A program made the position numbers and the translations under genes. This document shows positions 25,201 through 34,250 of a DNA stretch of 64,000 nt, piece after piece. How positions within the stretch are numbered: the first letter of the stretch is position 1; the number at the start of each line of letters is the position of its first letter. The notes under the pieces are model-generated. The model made no database searches. It was not told the DNA's origin and saw only the letters and a list, made by a program, of their open reading frames with translations. This stretch comes from Methylobacterium iners (GTDB lineage: Bacteria; Pseudomonadota; Alphaproteobacteria; Rhizobiales; Beijerinckiaceae), in assembly GCF_022179305.1 (NCBI RefSeq), contig NZ_BPQP01000023.1, positions 1 to 64,000 of the forward strand, in the 5' to 3' direction.

Positions 25201-26661
25201 TTCATGGACGACGTGAAGCGCATCCTCGTCTTCTCGGAGGCGGGCGGCACCGGGCGCTCGTACCATGCCGATCTGACGGCGAAGAACCGGCGGCTGCGGG
25301 TGCATTACCTGCTCGAGCCGGGCTGGAAGGCGGATGCGGCGATACAGGGGCTCGGGCGTACCAACCGCACGAACCAGGCGCAGCCGCCCCTATTCAGGCC
25401 GGTTGCCACCGACGTGAAGGCCGAGAAGCGCTTTCTTTCGACCATCGCACGCCGGCTCGACACATTGGGTGCAATAACCCGCGGTGCTCGCCAGACCGGC
25501 GGTCAGGGCCTGTTTCGGCCCGCGGACAATCTGGAAAGCGCTTACGCTCGGGATGCCCTGCGGCACCTCTATGGGTTGATCGTGCTCGGCAAGGTCGAGG
25601 GCTGCACCCTCGACACCTTCGAGTCGACGGCGGGCTTGAGGCTGACGGGTGAGACCGGAGGCCTCCTCGACGAGCTGCCGCCGATCACGACCTTCCTGAA
25701 TCGGCTTCTGGCGCTCACCATTTCGTTGCAGAACGTCTTGTTCGAGGCGTTCGAGGGTCTGCTCGCTGCCCGGATCGAGGGAGCTATCGCCAGCGGCAGC
25801 TACGACGTCGGGCTGGAGACGTTGCAGGCGGAAAGCTTCACTGTCACGGGCACTCACGTGATCCACGTGCATCCCGGCACTGGTGCCGAGACGCGGCTGC
25901 TGACCATCGCCCAGCGCGAACGCAACAAGCCGGTGACGCTCGTCGATGCTCTTGGGCGTCTGGACGACCCCCGTGCTCGGCTACTGCTCAACGAGCGATC
26001 CGGCCGCGCTGCCGTGCAGGTACCCGCGCCCGGCATCATGCTCGAGGACGGGTCGATCGAACGGCGGATACGGCTGATCAGGCCGATGGAGACGCAGGGG
26101 CTCCCGGAGCGGATGATGGCGGAGACGCACTGGGTCGAAGTTGGTCCGGAGGCTTTCGCAGCCGCCTGGAAGGCGGAACTCGCCGAGGTGCCGCCCTTTA
26201 CCGACTCGACCCTTCACATGGTCGCCGGGCTACTGCTGCCGATTTGGAAGCGACTACCAACCGAATCGACGCGGGTGTACCGGCTCCAGACCGACACAGG
26301 CGCGCGTATCGTCGGTCGGCGAGTGTCGCCGGCCTGGGCTGCATCGGTGCTGGCGAGCCAGGGCGGTATCACTCTGTCGGCCAAGGAGGCGCACGCCGCC
26401 CTCCTCGATGGTCGTACGGTGCTCGACCTCGCGGGCGGGCTCCAGCTCCGCCGCGTGCGGGTGATGGGTGTCCACCGCATCGAGCTGTGCGGCTTCACCG
26501 AGCCGATGCGCGACCGGCTGCGCGCGCAGGGCCTGTTCGGTGAGATCATCGCCTGGAAGCTCCGGTTCTTCGTACCCGTCGACGCCGGCGGTATTGGAGT
26601 GATGGCGAGAGTTCTTGAAGCTCACGACATCATCCGCGTCGCGGACCGTGAGGTGGCGTGA
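22300..26661 (+). CDS. Strawberry-notch-type helicase with N-terminal methyltransferase-like domain
   Basis: 1453 aa from the ATG at 22300; an earlier in-frame start at 22183 would add 39 Arg/Gly-rich residues and seems wrong. Residues ~150-330 look like a class I methyltransferase (RILEPSAGTGLLAILAE, LMNPPFSV with NPPF at 217). A superfamily-2 helicase follows: MVGDGTGTGKGRQVAGI (~505-520), VWVSKSD, VFDESHAMQN (DESH 616-619), VLYVSATGATTVNNLAY, and a strawberry-notch C-terminal half with RILVFSEAGGTGRSYHADL and LGRTNRTNQAQPP. Typical of alphaproteobacterial plasmids, thought to act on incoming DNA. The stop overlaps the next start. Confidence 0.9.
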   Translation: MTALPSSAAAPVAAAPPHVSRTDRAAAIVAAGRHLGSHLERGEPIDAVALRSAMETAFGASDAAGAWAWKLAYEAGEVATVLFLRKYGRALFRAAPSPAARLVLLSKIAGLLPAHTRRSEETLTRQQFSTPLPMGLAALTAAAITPGDRILEPSAGTGLLAILAEIAGGVLTLNELAQTRAGILASLFPATPLTRFDAAQIDDHLDPDVVPSVVLMNPPFSVLANVSGRMSDAVLCHVASALARLAPGGRLVTITGAGFSPEASAWRDAFIRLQAQGTVVFTTAVDGTVFARHGTTIDTRLTVIDKRPADEPTHFPAAAGMAPDLPTLLAWISERVPPRLPIAVPPLPPSTPIVGGRPAGVPPGAATFHRPALARAVVELKGAELVYETVDGKPDAKGRLTEALYETYALQAIHIPSAQPHPTKLVQSAAMASVAPPKPSHRPLLPATVVADGLLSDAQLETVIYAGDAHAAHLTGSWTVDPTFDTVAAASEDAANAVRFRRGFMVGDGTGTGKGRQVAGILLDNWLSGRRKAVWVSKSDTLIEDAQRDWSALGQERLLVTPLSRFPQGKPIALSEGILFTTYATLRSDERGEKVSRVRQIVDWLGAGFDGVIVFDESHAMQNAAGGKGERGDVAASQQGRAGLRLQHALPDARVLYVSATGATTVNNLAYAQRLGLWGGADFPFATRTEFVQAIEAGGVAAMEVLACDLRALGLYTARSLSYEGVAYDLVEHALTPEQTATYDAYAGAFAIIHTNLDAAMQAANITGTSGTLNAQAKSAARSAFESTKQRFFGHLLTSMKTPTLIRAIERDLAAGHAAVVQIVSTGEALTERRLAEIPPEEWDDLSIDVTPREYVLGYLQHAFPVQLYEPFSDSEGNLSSRPVARDGQPVFCREAVARRDALIERLAALDAVPSALDAIVQHFGTDTVAEVTGRSRRIARKRSANGIDRLAVESRAGGANLAETAAFMDDVKRILVFSEAGGTGRSYHADLTAKNRRLRVHYLLEPGWKADAAIQGLGRTNRTNQAQPPLFRPVATDVKAEKRFLSTIARRLDTLGAITRGARQTGGQGLFRPADNLESAYARDALRHLYGLIVLGKVEGCTLDTFESTAGLRLTGETGGLLDELPPITTFLNRLLALTISLQNVLFEAFEGLLAARIEGAIASGSYDVGLETLQAESFTVTGTHVIHVHPGTGAETRLLTIAQRERNKPVTLVDALGRLDDPRARLLLNERSGRAAVQVPAPGIMLEDGSIERRIRLIRPMETQGLPERMMAETHWVEVGPEAFAAAWKAELAEVPPFTDSTLHMVAGLLLPIWKRLPTESTRVYRLQTDTGARIVGRRVSPAWAASVLASQGGITLSAKEAHAALLDGRTVLDLAGGLQLRRVRVMGVHRIELCGFTEPMRDRLRAQGLFGEIIAWKLRFFVPVDAGGIGVMARVLEAHDIIRVADREVA

Positions 26662-27734
26662 TGGACCGCATTGAGATTTCCGAACTAGCCAGACGCCTCG
26701 GCGAGAACGCCGAAAGCGTCTGCCGGCACTATCTCTCGAACGGCCGCCGCCAGGGGCGATACTGGCTCGTCGGCGACGTCCACAACAGTGCGGGCTCGTC
26801 GCTCTACGTTCGCCTGACGGGGCCGGGTTCCGGCCATGGCCGGCGTGGCAAGTGGACGGACGCGGCCACCGGAGAGCATGGCGACCTCATCGACCTGATC
26901 CGGCTTAACCGCAGCCACGACGACTGGTGCGAGACCCTGGACGAGGTGCGCCAGTTCCTGCGCCTGCCGCGGCCGGTTGTCTCTGGATCCGAGCCGCGGT
27001 GCGAGACCCGCGTGAGCGCTGATCGCAATGCCTCTGAGGCCGCCCGGCGCCTGTTCCGCATCGGCCGGCCCTTGGCGGGAACACCAGCTGCCGCCTACCT
27101 TGCCGGCCGCGGGCTCGGCCACGCACTCGGTGCGGCCCCTCTGCGCTACCATCCCCGCTGCTACCACCGCCTGAAGGACGGCACGGCGGTCCAGCACCCT
27201 GCCCTGCTGGCCGCGGTCACGAATCTCGGCGGGACAGTCACGGGCGTGTCCCGTACCTGGCTCGCCCGTGACGGAAGCGGCAAGGCAGCCTTGGCCGATC
27301 CGCGTCGAGCGCTCGGCCACCTGCTCGGCCACGGGGTGAGGTTCGCTGGCACCGTTACGGACGTGCTCGTGGCCAGCGAGGGGTTGGAGACCATCCTGTC
27401 GGTGCGCCGTTCGCTGCCAGCGATCCCGGCGGTGGCCGCTCTGTCGGCCAACCATCTGTCTGCCCTCCTTCTGCCCTCTGGCCTGCGCCGTCTCTACGTC
27501 GCTCGGGATGCTGACGCAGAGGGGCTACGCGCCTATACGGCGCTCAGGGCCCGGGCTGAGGCCGCGGGTGTCCCCGAGGTGTGGGAGCTCGTCCCGGCCG
27601 AGGACGATTTCAACGCGGACCTGATGCGCCTCGGTCCACGCGGCCTGGCGCTGCATCTCGCGCCCCAGCTCGCCGAGGCAGATGCGATGGCTCATCTCCA
27701 CCTCGAAAGCGACGCGGCCGATGTGGCGGCCTGA
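26661..27734 (+). CDS. TOPRIM-domain (primase-like) protein
   Basis: 357 aa from the ATG that overlaps the helicase stop (TGATG). The N-terminal half is the DUF7146-like zinc-less primase companion (ISELARRLGENAESVCRHYL, GRWT-type KWTDAATGEHGDLIDL). The C-terminal TOPRIM domain has VLVASEGLETILSVRRSLP (catalytic Glu) and RRLYVARDADAEGLRAYTAL (DxD). It could prime DNA synthesis on transferred single strands. The coupled start shows co-expression with the strawberry-notch helicase, a pairing common on these plasmids. Confidence 0.88.
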   Translation: MDRIEISELARRLGENAESVCRHYLSNGRRQGRYWLVGDVHNSAGSSLYVRLTGPGSGHGRRGKWTDAATGEHGDLIDLIRLNRSHDDWCETLDEVRQFLRLPRPVVSGSEPRCETRVSADRNASEAARRLFRIGRPLAGTPAAAYLAGRGLGHALGAAPLRYHPRCYHRLKDGTAVQHPALLAAVTNLGGTVTGVSRTWLARDGSGKAALADPRRALGHLLGHGVRFAGTVTDVLVASEGLETILSVRRSLPAIPAVAALSANHLSALLLPSGLRRLYVARDADAEGLRAYTALRARAEAAGVPEVWELVPAEDDFNADLMRLGPRGLALHLAPQLAEADAMAHLHLESDAADVAA

Positions 27735-28075
27735 TCCGGTCGGGAGGCCGGACTGCTGCTGATTGACGGGCAGCACGGAGGTTCCGGGAAGAGCCGGCGC
27801 AGCGGCCTTCCTCAGAGGACGACCGATACCGGGTCGGGTGCCACGCGCAACGGCCTGCGGCCGACGATTTTCCGCCGCCGCCCAAGAGCGGCTTTGCAGC
27901 GCGAGGCAAAATCGTTGCCGCCGGCCGTCCTCCGCTGCCGCTTCGGCCCTCGCGTCCCATCGCGATTGTCTGCGATGGGTCCCTGCCCGCTCGGATGCGC
28001 ACGCCCTCCGATCCCGGTCCGGATCGCCATGAAGGCCGCGGCGGTCGCGGCTTCCCGGACCCAAGAGGCCCTTTT
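27735..28075. other. Leader region of the DUF2493 gene
   Basis: 341 bases without a gene, containing copy 2 of the repeated leader. Also a CCCATCGCGATTGTCTGCGATGGG hairpin (27956-27979; stem CCCATCGC/GCGATGGG) between the two blocks. Confidence 0.5.
27924..28050 (+). repeat. Repeated leader, copy 2 (before DUF2493)
   Basis: Block 1 at 27924-27949 (GCCGTCCTCCGCTGCCGCTT...) and block 2 at 28022-28050 (GATCGCCATGAAGGCCGCGG...) match the leader before DUF736. The spacer here is longer and contains an 8-bp-stem hairpin. Confidence 0.55.
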
Positions 28076-29017
28076 ATGCTCGATCATCATGAGTCCCGCG
28101 CATTCGCCACGGATCGTCACGGCGCCGGCCAGGGCGATCACCTTCTGGAGGAGTTGCTGACTCACCACTACCGACCGTTCGAGCAGGACGCGGACCCACG
28201 TCCCCTGCCCGAGCCCGAGGCGGTCGACGCCGCAGTCACGGGTGCGATGAACGCGCTCACCGACGTGCTCACCGATACTCGCCTCGAGGACGATGCCACC
28301 GATCTGCTCTGGGGTTTCGTCAACCTCTTCCATCGCCGCGTCGAGCACCTCGAGCGCAAGCTCGACGACAACGAGGTGGCGCAGAAGCGATCCCAGGGTG
28401 AGCAGGATGGATCGGAGGTACGCTCGGTCGAGCTCGAGCGACTGATCGCAGAAGGGCTCAGCCTGATCGAACGGCGCAACGCCTTCGAGTTCACCCGCGA
28501 CGCGGCCGCAGCCGTCTACAGCGTCCAGACCGGCTCGCTCTGGCGCCCGCGTTCCGGCTCACAGGTCAACCGCCGCACGATGACCGCAGCGATGATCGAC
28601 TCGCGCGACTTCCTGGCCGCCAAACGCAGGGCGGAAACCGAGATCCTGGTACCGCCGGGACCGCGCATCGCCTTCACCGGCGGCAACGACTATCAGGACG
28701 TGGAGCAGATCTGGAGCGTGCTCGACAAGGTCAAGGCGAAGCACCCGACCATGGTGCTGTTGCACGGCGGCAGCCCGAAAGGCGCCGAGCTGATCGCTGC
28801 GAAATGGGCCGACAGCCGTCAGGTCCCGCAGGTCGCGTTCCGGCCGGACTGGACGAAGCACAATCGGGCCGCTCCATTCCGGCGCAACGACGCGATGCTG
28901 GAGGCGCTGCCAATTGGTGTCGTGGCCTTCCCTGGCAGCGGCATCAGCGAAAACCTCGCCGATAAGGCGCGGGACCGTGGCATCCCGATCCAGCGAGGCG
29001 TGCGTGCCGGCGCGTGA
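28076..29017 (+). CDS. DUF2493 (SLOG-like) protein
   Basis: 313 aa from the ATG at 28076. The N-terminal ~190 residues are helical. The C-terminal domain has PRIAFTGGNDYQDVEQIWSV, TMVLLHGGSPKGAELIAAKW, FRPDWTKHNRAAPFRRND and GVVAFPGSGISENLADKARD, a Rossmann-like SLOG fold used elsewhere to bind nucleotide-derived ligands. It is the last gene of the plasmid maintenance block. Its ligand is not known. Convergent with the MFS gene, with only three bases between stops. Confidence 0.87.
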   Translation: MLDHHESRAFATDRHGAGQGDHLLEELLTHHYRPFEQDADPRPLPEPEAVDAAVTGAMNALTDVLTDTRLEDDATDLLWGFVNLFHRRVEHLERKLDDNEVAQKRSQGEQDGSEVRSVELERLIAEGLSLIERRNAFEFTRDAAAAVYSVQTGSLWRPRSGSQVNRRTMTAAMIDSRDFLAAKRRAETEILVPPGPRIAFTGGNDYQDVEQIWSVLDKVKAKHPTMVLLHGGSPKGAELIAAKWADSRQVPQVAFRPDWTKHNRAAPFRRNDAMLEALPIGVVAFPGSGISENLADKARDRGIPIQRGVRAGA

Positions 29018-29020
29018 GCG

Positions 29021-30181
29021 CTAGCGCGTCCGCCACAGTGCCCCGACCAGGACAAGATTGAGCAGGGCCATGCCGGCAAGCAAGCCGAACGTGGCACCAG
29101 CGCCACCGTGGGCGAGGACGAAGGCCCCGACCGGTGGGGCCAGGGCTTGGGCAACCAGGCCCGGCCGCGCCAGGCGGCCGACCAGCGGCGCGTAGCGTTC
29201 CGGGCCGAACAGCACCAGCGGCACCGTGCCCCGTGCGATCGAATAGATCCCGTTGCCGGCGCCGTAGAGGATCACCGCCAGGGCGACCAGCGGCAGGCCT
29301 AGGGCCAGCAGCAAAACCCCGAGCGCGACCAGGCTCATTGCCGCCGTCAGGGTCCACAGCGGATGGTGCCGGCCCTTGAACATCATCTCCACGATGCGGG
29401 CCGCCACCTGGGACGGGCCAATCAGCGCGCCAAACGTCACCGCTGAGGCGAGCGGCACGCCCCGGGCTTGCAGCAACGTCAGCACATGGGCTGAAAACAG
29501 GCTCATCACCGCGCCGCCCAAAACCAGCACGCCGGCCATCAACAGTAACGGGCGGCGCTCGTGCGGCGCCAGGTCGACCGCTGGTGCAGAGCCGGCGCTG
29601 ATGCCGGTCGACCGGGCCGCCGCTGGGATCAGCAGCAAGACCAGCGGCAGCGAGACCACCAGCTGCAACCCGGCATAGACGAAACATGCCCCTCGCCAGC
29701 CGCCATGATCGAGAAGGAACGCCGAGAGTGGCCAGCTCACCGTGCTGGCGAACCCGCCCCACAGGGTCAGGGAAGTGATCGCCGGTCGGGCGTCGGCGCC
29801 GTAGAGCCGGCCGAGGGTCGCAAAGGCCGGATCGTACAGGCCGCAGCCCATGCCGAGGCCCAGCAGCAGCCAGCCGGCCAGGAATACCGGGAGCGACGGC
29901 GCCAAGCCGAGGACGACGAGTCCGGCGGCAAGGCTGAGGGACGAGGCCCCCAGCACCGGCCGCCCGCCGTGCTCATCAATGATCCGGCCGATGCAGGGCG
30001 AGACCAGGCCGGCGACCAGTAGGCCGAGGGTCAGGCCGCCAAAAACCCACGCCAGCGGCCAACCCGTATCGGCCGCGATCGGCGCTGCCAGCACGCCGAG
30101 CAGGTAGAACGACGAGCCCCAGGCGAGGATCTGCGCCACGCCGAGGGCGGAGATCACCGGCCAGCGGCGAGCCTCGCCCAT
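29021..30181 (-). CDS. MFS transporter at the end of the ars operon
   Basis: 386 aa with twelve predicted membrane helices (LGVAQILAWGSSFYLLGVLA ... GLLAGMALLNLVLVGALW) and the MFS loop motif GRIIDEHGGRPV after helix 2. It begins seven bases after arsB ends, so it belongs to the operon. MFS exporters in ars operons include ArsK-type (arsenite, antimonite, organoarsenicals) and ArsJ-type (arsenylated glycerate). No GAPDH-like partner gene is nearby, so ArsJ is unlikely and an ArsK-like role is a guess. Confidence 0.8.
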   Translation of the reverse strand: MGEARRWPVISALGVAQILAWGSSFYLLGVLAAPIAADTGWPLAWVFGGLTLGLLVAGLVSPCIGRIIDEHGGRPVLGASSLSLAAGLVVLGLAPSLPVFLAGWLLLGLGMGCGLYDPAFATLGRLYGADARPAITSLTLWGGFASTVSWPLSAFLLDHGGWRGACFVYAGLQLVVSLPLVLLLIPAAARSTGISAGSAPAVDLAPHERRPLLLMAGVLVLGGAVMSLFSAHVLTLLQARGVPLASAVTFGALIGPSQVAARIVEMMFKGRHHPLWTLTAAMSLVALGVLLLALGLPLVALAVILYGAGNGIYSIARGTVPLVLFGPERYAPLVGRLARPGLVAQALAPPVGAFVLAHGGAGATFGLLAGMALLNLVLVGALWRTR

Positions 30182-30188
30182 GCGTCGC

Positions 30189-31502
30189 CTATTGAGTTCC
30201 GAGCAATGGGAGCCACAGGGCCAGTGCCATCAACGTCACCATTAGGACGGGAGGTGTGATGGTCAAGCCGACCTTCATGTACTGGCCCCAGGTGATCCGC
30301 TGACCCTTGCTGTCGAGAACGTGCAGCCACAGCAGCGTCGCCAAACTGCCGATGGGCGTGAACTTCGGCCCGAGATCGCAGCCGATGACGTTGGCGTAGA
30401 CCATGAGCTCGCGCATCAGCGGCGACAGGTCCGGGGCCTGCTGGATCGAGAGGGCTCCGACCAGAACGCTCGGCATGTTGTTCATCACCGACGACAGGAT
30501 GGCCGCGGCGAAGCCGGTCCCGATGGTCGCCGCCCAGGTGCCGTGACCGGCCAGCCAGGCAAGGCCCTGCGCCAGGTAATCGGTCAGGCCGGCGTTCTTG
30601 AGCCCGTAGACGACGAGGTACATGCCGAGGCTGAACAGCACGATCTGCCAGGGCGCGCCGGTGAGCACCTTGCCGATCGGGATCACGCCCCCGTTCCCGC
30701 CAGAGAACCAGCGGCCGGCCAGCGCCAGGAGCAGGATCGCCCCGGCGCCCGTCACCACGGAGACGGGCACGCCGAACGGAGCAGTGACAAAGTAGGCCGC
30801 CAGCAGCACCCCGAGGAGCGGGAACGCCGCCTTGAACACCGTCTCGTCCCTAATCGCGGACCGGGGCGCTTCGAGGTCCTCGACGTGATAGGTCGCCGGG
30901 ACGTCGCGTCGATAGAACAGCCACAGCACCACGAGGGTCGCGGCGAGGGAGACGAGGTTCACCGGCACCATCACGGAAGCGTAGCGGCTGAAGGAGATCG
31001 AGAAGAAGTTGGCGCTGACGATGTTGACGAGGTTCGAGATCACCAGCGGCAGGCTGGTGGAATCGGCCACGAAGCCGCAGGCAACGATGAAGGCCAGGGC
31101 GGCCGCGGGCTTGAAGTTTAGCCGGAGCAGGATCGCGAGGACGATGGGTGTCAGCAGCAGCGCCGCGCCGTCGTTGGCGAAGACCGCCGCGATGGCCGCG
31201 CCGAGCAGGATGACCAGCGGGAACAGGAGCCGCCCCCTCCCCCCGCCCCAGCGGGAGATGTGCAGGGCTGCCCAGTGGAAGAACCCCGCCTCGTCGAGCA
31301 GGAGCGAGATGATGATCAGGGCGACGAAGGTGAAGGTCGCGTCCCAGACGATATGCCAGACGACCGGGACGTCGCCCGGCGTGATCACGCCCGTGGCGAG
31401 GGCCACGCCGGCCCCGATCAGGGCGCTCCATCCGATCCCGAAGCCCCCTGGCTGCCAGATGACGAACACGAGGGTGACGATGAAGATCGCGAGCGCGAGC
31501 AT
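30189..31502 (-). CDS. arsB: Arsenite efflux pump ArsB
   Basis: 437 aa, inner-membrane As(III)/H+ antiporter. Typical ArsB sequence: [80 protein letters not shown] and [18 protein letters not shown]. Length matches the family (~430). It exports the arsenite made by the two reductases encoded upstream. The gap from arsC is 36 bases. Confidence 0.95.
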   Translation of the reverse strand: MLALAIFIVTLVFVIWQPGGFGIGWSALIGAGVALATGVITPGDVPVVWHIVWDATFTFVALIIISLLLDEAGFFHWAALHISRWGGGRGRLLFPLVILLGAAIAAVFANDGAALLLTPIVLAILLRLNFKPAAALAFIVACGFVADSTSLPLVISNLVNIVSANFFSISFSRYASVMVPVNLVSLAATLVVLWLFYRRDVPATYHVEDLEAPRSAIRDETVFKAAFPLLGVLLAAYFVTAPFGVPVSVVTGAGAILLLALAGRWFSGGNGGVIPIGKVLTGAPWQIVLFSLGMYLVVYGLKNAGLTDYLAQGLAWLAGHGTWAATIGTGFAAAILSSVMNNMPSVLVGALSIQQAPDLSPLMRELMVYANVIGCDLGPKFTPIGSLATLLWLHVLDSKGQRITWGQYMKVGLTITPPVLMVTLMALALWLPLLGTQ

Positions 31503-31538
31503 CGGGGCCGTTTCTTCTTGTTGGAGGATCGGGAGGGG

Positions 31539-31964
31539 TCAGGCGCTGGCGACGCGACGTCCGTGCTCATCGACGACGCGCTCGCCGTCCTCTTTCACAA
31601 ACTCGCCCTGCTGGGGCGGCAGCAGGTCCAGCACGGCCTCGGAGGGCCGGCACAGGGCGACGCCCTTTGGTGTCACCACCAAGGGACGATTGATGAGAAT
31701 GGGATGCTCGACCATGGCGTCGAGAAGCTGGTCGTCGCTCAAGGCCGGGTCCGAAAGGCCCAGCTCGGCGAAGGGTGTGCCCTTCTCCCGGATCGCCTCA
31801 CGCACCGTAATGCCGGCGCGCGAGATCATGTCCTGGAGCAGCATCCGGGAGGGCGGGGTCTTCAGATACTCGACCACGTGAGGCTCGATGCCGGCGTTGC
31901 GGATCATCGCCAGGGTGTTGCGCGAGGTGCCGCAAGCCGGGTTGTGGTAGATGACGACGTCCAT
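31539..31964 (-). CDS. arsC: Arsenate reductase, glutaredoxin-coupled type
   Basis: 141 aa: MDVVIYHNPACGTSRNTLAM with the catalytic Cys11, EYLKTPPSR, MVEHPILINRPLVVTPKG and ALCRPSEAVLDLL, the ArsC (R773-like, Spx/ArsC fold) signature. It reduces As(V) to As(III) using glutathione and glutaredoxin. The start is taken at 31964, where the ATG overlaps the stop of the upstream reductase. Confidence 0.94.
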   Translation of the reverse strand: MDVVIYHNPACGTSRNTLAMIRNAGIEPHVVEYLKTPPSRMLLQDMISRAGITVREAIREKGTPFAELGLSDPALSDDQLLDAMVEHPILINRPLVVTPKGVALCRPSEAVLDLLPPQQGEFVKEDGERVVDEHGRRVASA

Positions 31965-32491
31965 CACGCGACCTCGGGACGGGGCGAGGTCGCTCCCTCC
32001 TGCTGACCGATCTCGCGGAGCTTGGCCGACAGGGCTACCTGATCGAGGCTGGCGACCGGAAGGGCGACGAAGGCGGCGATCCGGTTCTTCAGGTAGCGCT
32101 GTGCCGTGACGAAGGCCGCCTTGCGCTGCATATCCGGTCCCTCGACGGCGGCGGGATCCTCGATGCCCCAATGCGCCGTCACAGGCTGTCCCGGCCAGAA
32201 CGGGCAGGCCTCACCGGCTGCGTTGTCACAGACCGTGAAGACGAAATCCAACGGCGGCGCACCCGGTGCGGCGAACTCGTCCCATGACTTCGAGCGCAGG
32301 CCCTCGGTCGGGTAGTCGGTCTCACGAAGCACCTGAAGAGCGAGCGGGTTCGGCTCTCCCTTGGGCTGACTGCCGGCGGAGAAGGCCCGGAAGCGCCCCC
32401 GTCCTTCCTTGTTCAACATGGCCTCGGCCAGGATCGAGCGGGCAGAATTGCCCGTGCAGAGGAACAGCACATTGTAGACGCGATCAGGCAT
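31964..32491 (-). CDS. arsC: Arsenate reductase, low-molecular-weight phosphatase type
   Basis: 175 aa: NVLFLCTGNSARSILAEAML carries the CxGNSxRS P-loop (Cys12), then FSAGSQPKGEPNPLALQVL, DFVFTVCDNAAGEACPFWPG and AHWGIEDPA. This is the LMW-PTP-like ArsC family, which works with thioredoxin or mycothiol/glutathione systems. Having both ArsC types in one operon gives redundancy in electron donor. The start lies inside the end of arsR. Confidence 0.92.
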   Translation of the reverse strand: MPDRVYNVLFLCTGNSARSILAEAMLNKEGRGRFRAFSAGSQPKGEPNPLALQVLRETDYPTEGLRSKSWDEFAAPGAPPLDFVFTVCDNAAGEACPFWPGQPVTAHWGIEDPAAVEGPDMQRKAAFVTAQRYLKNRIAAFVALPVASLDQVALSAKLREIGQQEGATSPRPEVA

Positions 32492-32846
32492 GAACGGTGT
32501 CTCCGGCGGGGGTGCAGCAGGCGGCGAGCGCGGCGACGGCCGGAGTGCAGACCTCGGGATGCCCCTGGCAGCAATCGCGCATGAGGAACTGGATCAGGGC
32601 CGAGAGGTCCGGATAGGCAGCGCTGTAGATGATCGACCGTCCCTCGCGGCGCGAAGTGATCAGCCCGGCATGGCTGAGCTCCTTGAGGTGGAACGACAGG
32701 TTGGTCCCCAGCACGCCGACGGCCTCGGCGAGGACACCGGCCGCCATGCCGTCCGGTCCTGCGGTGACGAGTTGGCGCACGATGCGCAGGCGGTGCTCCT
32801 GGCCCAGCGCCGAGAAGGCAGCGACGGCTTGTCGTTCGTCCATCAT
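32484..32846 (-). CDS. arsR: ArsR arsenic-responsive repressor
   Basis: 120 aa winged-helix repressor: FSALGQEHRLRIVRQLVTAG, LGTNLSFHLKELSHAGLITS and REGRSIIYSAAYPDL. It lacks the classic ELCVCDL arsenic site. Instead it has a Cys pair and third Cys near the C-terminus (Cys92, Cys93, Cys100 in RDCCQGHPEVC) and a second pair in AACCTP, like ArsR types that sense As(III) with C-terminal cysteines. First gene of the operon. Start could be either of two adjacent ATGs. Confidence 0.93.
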   Translation of the reverse strand: MMDERQAVAAFSALGQEHRLRIVRQLVTAGPDGMAAGVLAEAVGVLGTNLSFHLKELSHAGLITSRREGRSIIYSAAYPDLSALIQFLMRDCCQGHPEVCTPAVAALAACCTPAGDTVHA

Positions 32847-32858
32847 TTGTGCAATATC

Positions 32859-32872
32859 TCAATCATCATTGA
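32859..32872. promoter_or_regulatory. Probable ArsR operator
   Basis: TCAAT-CATC-ATTGA, a perfect dyad in the 47-bp gap between divergent arsR and arsH. ArsR-family sites have this ATCAA/TTGAT type of symmetry. It could control both directions. Confidence 0.6.
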
Positions 32873-32893
32873 AATGTAGACGAAAGCGACGCC

Positions 32894-33640
32894 GTGGACA
32901 AGCTCTTTCAGCCATTCACCGATGGCATACCGAACCTCAGTGGAGCGCACTTCCAGACGCCGACGAACGGCAGCCTGAGCGTGGCACGGCGGTTCGAGCA
33001 CGCACCCCGCTTCCTACTCCTCTACGGCTCCCTTCGGGAGCGCTCCTTCAGCCGATTCCTGGCCTATGAGGCAGCCCGGCTCCTGGAGGCGATGGGTGGC
33101 GAGGTGCGAATCTACCACGCCCACGGCCTACCTTTGCCCGATGACGCCACTGCAGATCATCCGAAGGTGCAGGAGCTGCGCAACCTGTCGGTCTGGTCCG
33201 AGGGCCAGGTCTGGGTGTCGCCGGAGCGGCACGGCAACATGACGGGTGTGATGAAGAGCCAGATCGACTGGCTGCCCCTCAGCGAGGGCTCGGTTCGGCC
33301 GACCCAAGGGCGCACGCTCGCGGTCATGCAGGTCTCGGGCGGCTCGCAATCGTTCAACGCGGTGAACTCGCTCCGTGTGCTCGGGCGCTGGATGCGGATG
33401 ATCACCATCCCGAACCAGTCTTCTGTGGCGATGGCCTACAAGGAGTTCGACGAGGCCGGAAGGATGAAGCCGGGGCCGCTCTACGACCGGGTCGTCGATG
33501 TCTGCGAGGAGCTGGTGAAGTTCACGCTGCTCACCCGAGAGCAGGCGGATTATTTGGTCGACCGCTACAGCGAACGGAAGGAGCGCGAGCCGGACCGCCT
33601 CACAGCCGTAGCGGCCGACATCGGTTTCGTGAAGCGCTAG
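32894..33640 (+). CDS. arsH: ArsH, NADPH-dependent FMN reductase / organoarsenical oxidase
   Basis: 248 aa from a GTG. Flavodoxin-like fold with [20 protein letters not shown] (FMN phosphate loop), [20 protein letters not shown] and [20 protein letters not shown], all hallmarks of ArsH. It oxidises trivalent organoarsenicals such as methylarsenite to less toxic pentavalent forms. Transcribed away from arsR, sharing its operator. Confidence 0.93.
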   Translation: MDKLFQPFTDGIPNLSGAHFQTPTNGSLSVARRFEHAPRFLLLYGSLRERSFSRFLAYEAARLLEAMGGEVRIYHAHGLPLPDDATADHPKVQELRNLSVWSEGQVWVSPERHGNMTGVMKSQIDWLPLSEGSVRPTQGRTLAVMQVSGGSQSFNAVNSLRVLGRWMRMITIPNQSSVAMAYKEFDEAGRMKPGPLYDRVVDVCEELVKFTLLTREQADYLVDRYSERKEREPDRLTAVAADIGFVKR

Positions 33641-34250
33641 GCAGGATGCCGGACCCGTACCGCAGAGATTGGCAGGCTTGGATTCCTCCCGACAGCGAAC
33701 CGACCCGGGGCACCCGCCAAGACGTTCACCGAGGTTGAACCATCTTACGATGGACACTGCTGCCAATGTCAGGGGGGTCTTCTGATTCCTCGCAGCACAG
33801 AAATGCTTGATGGCGGCTGCAACGGTTGAAGGCGACACGCCATACCCGCCGGGCTACGCAAGGGCAGCCCATCCGATCGCTCGTTCCCGCGACCGTGCGT
33901 CACGATACAGGCATCCCAGCGGCTTCGGTCAATGTCGCGCGGTCTCACTCGGTTTCGGTATCGTCGGCCCGACTGGTGGTGGCAATGACCTGAGGATCCC
34001 ATCCTTGCTCTCGTCCCGATCCGTTCTGTGTTGCACCCCCTCCCCTGACGTCAGGGCCACTTTGGAACAGTTGTTCGAAGGCTGTCCGTTGGCATCCGCT
34101 CGTCACGACGGAGCAGGGGCTCATCCTTGCGGCATCCAGCCATCACTGTTTCAGCCGCAATCGGATAAGCAGCGCCGGCGGAAGCCAAGGTGGATGCTCG
34201 TCGTCCTTCGGCGCGGACAACATGCCGCCTGTCGCAAGGAGCTTGAGTGG

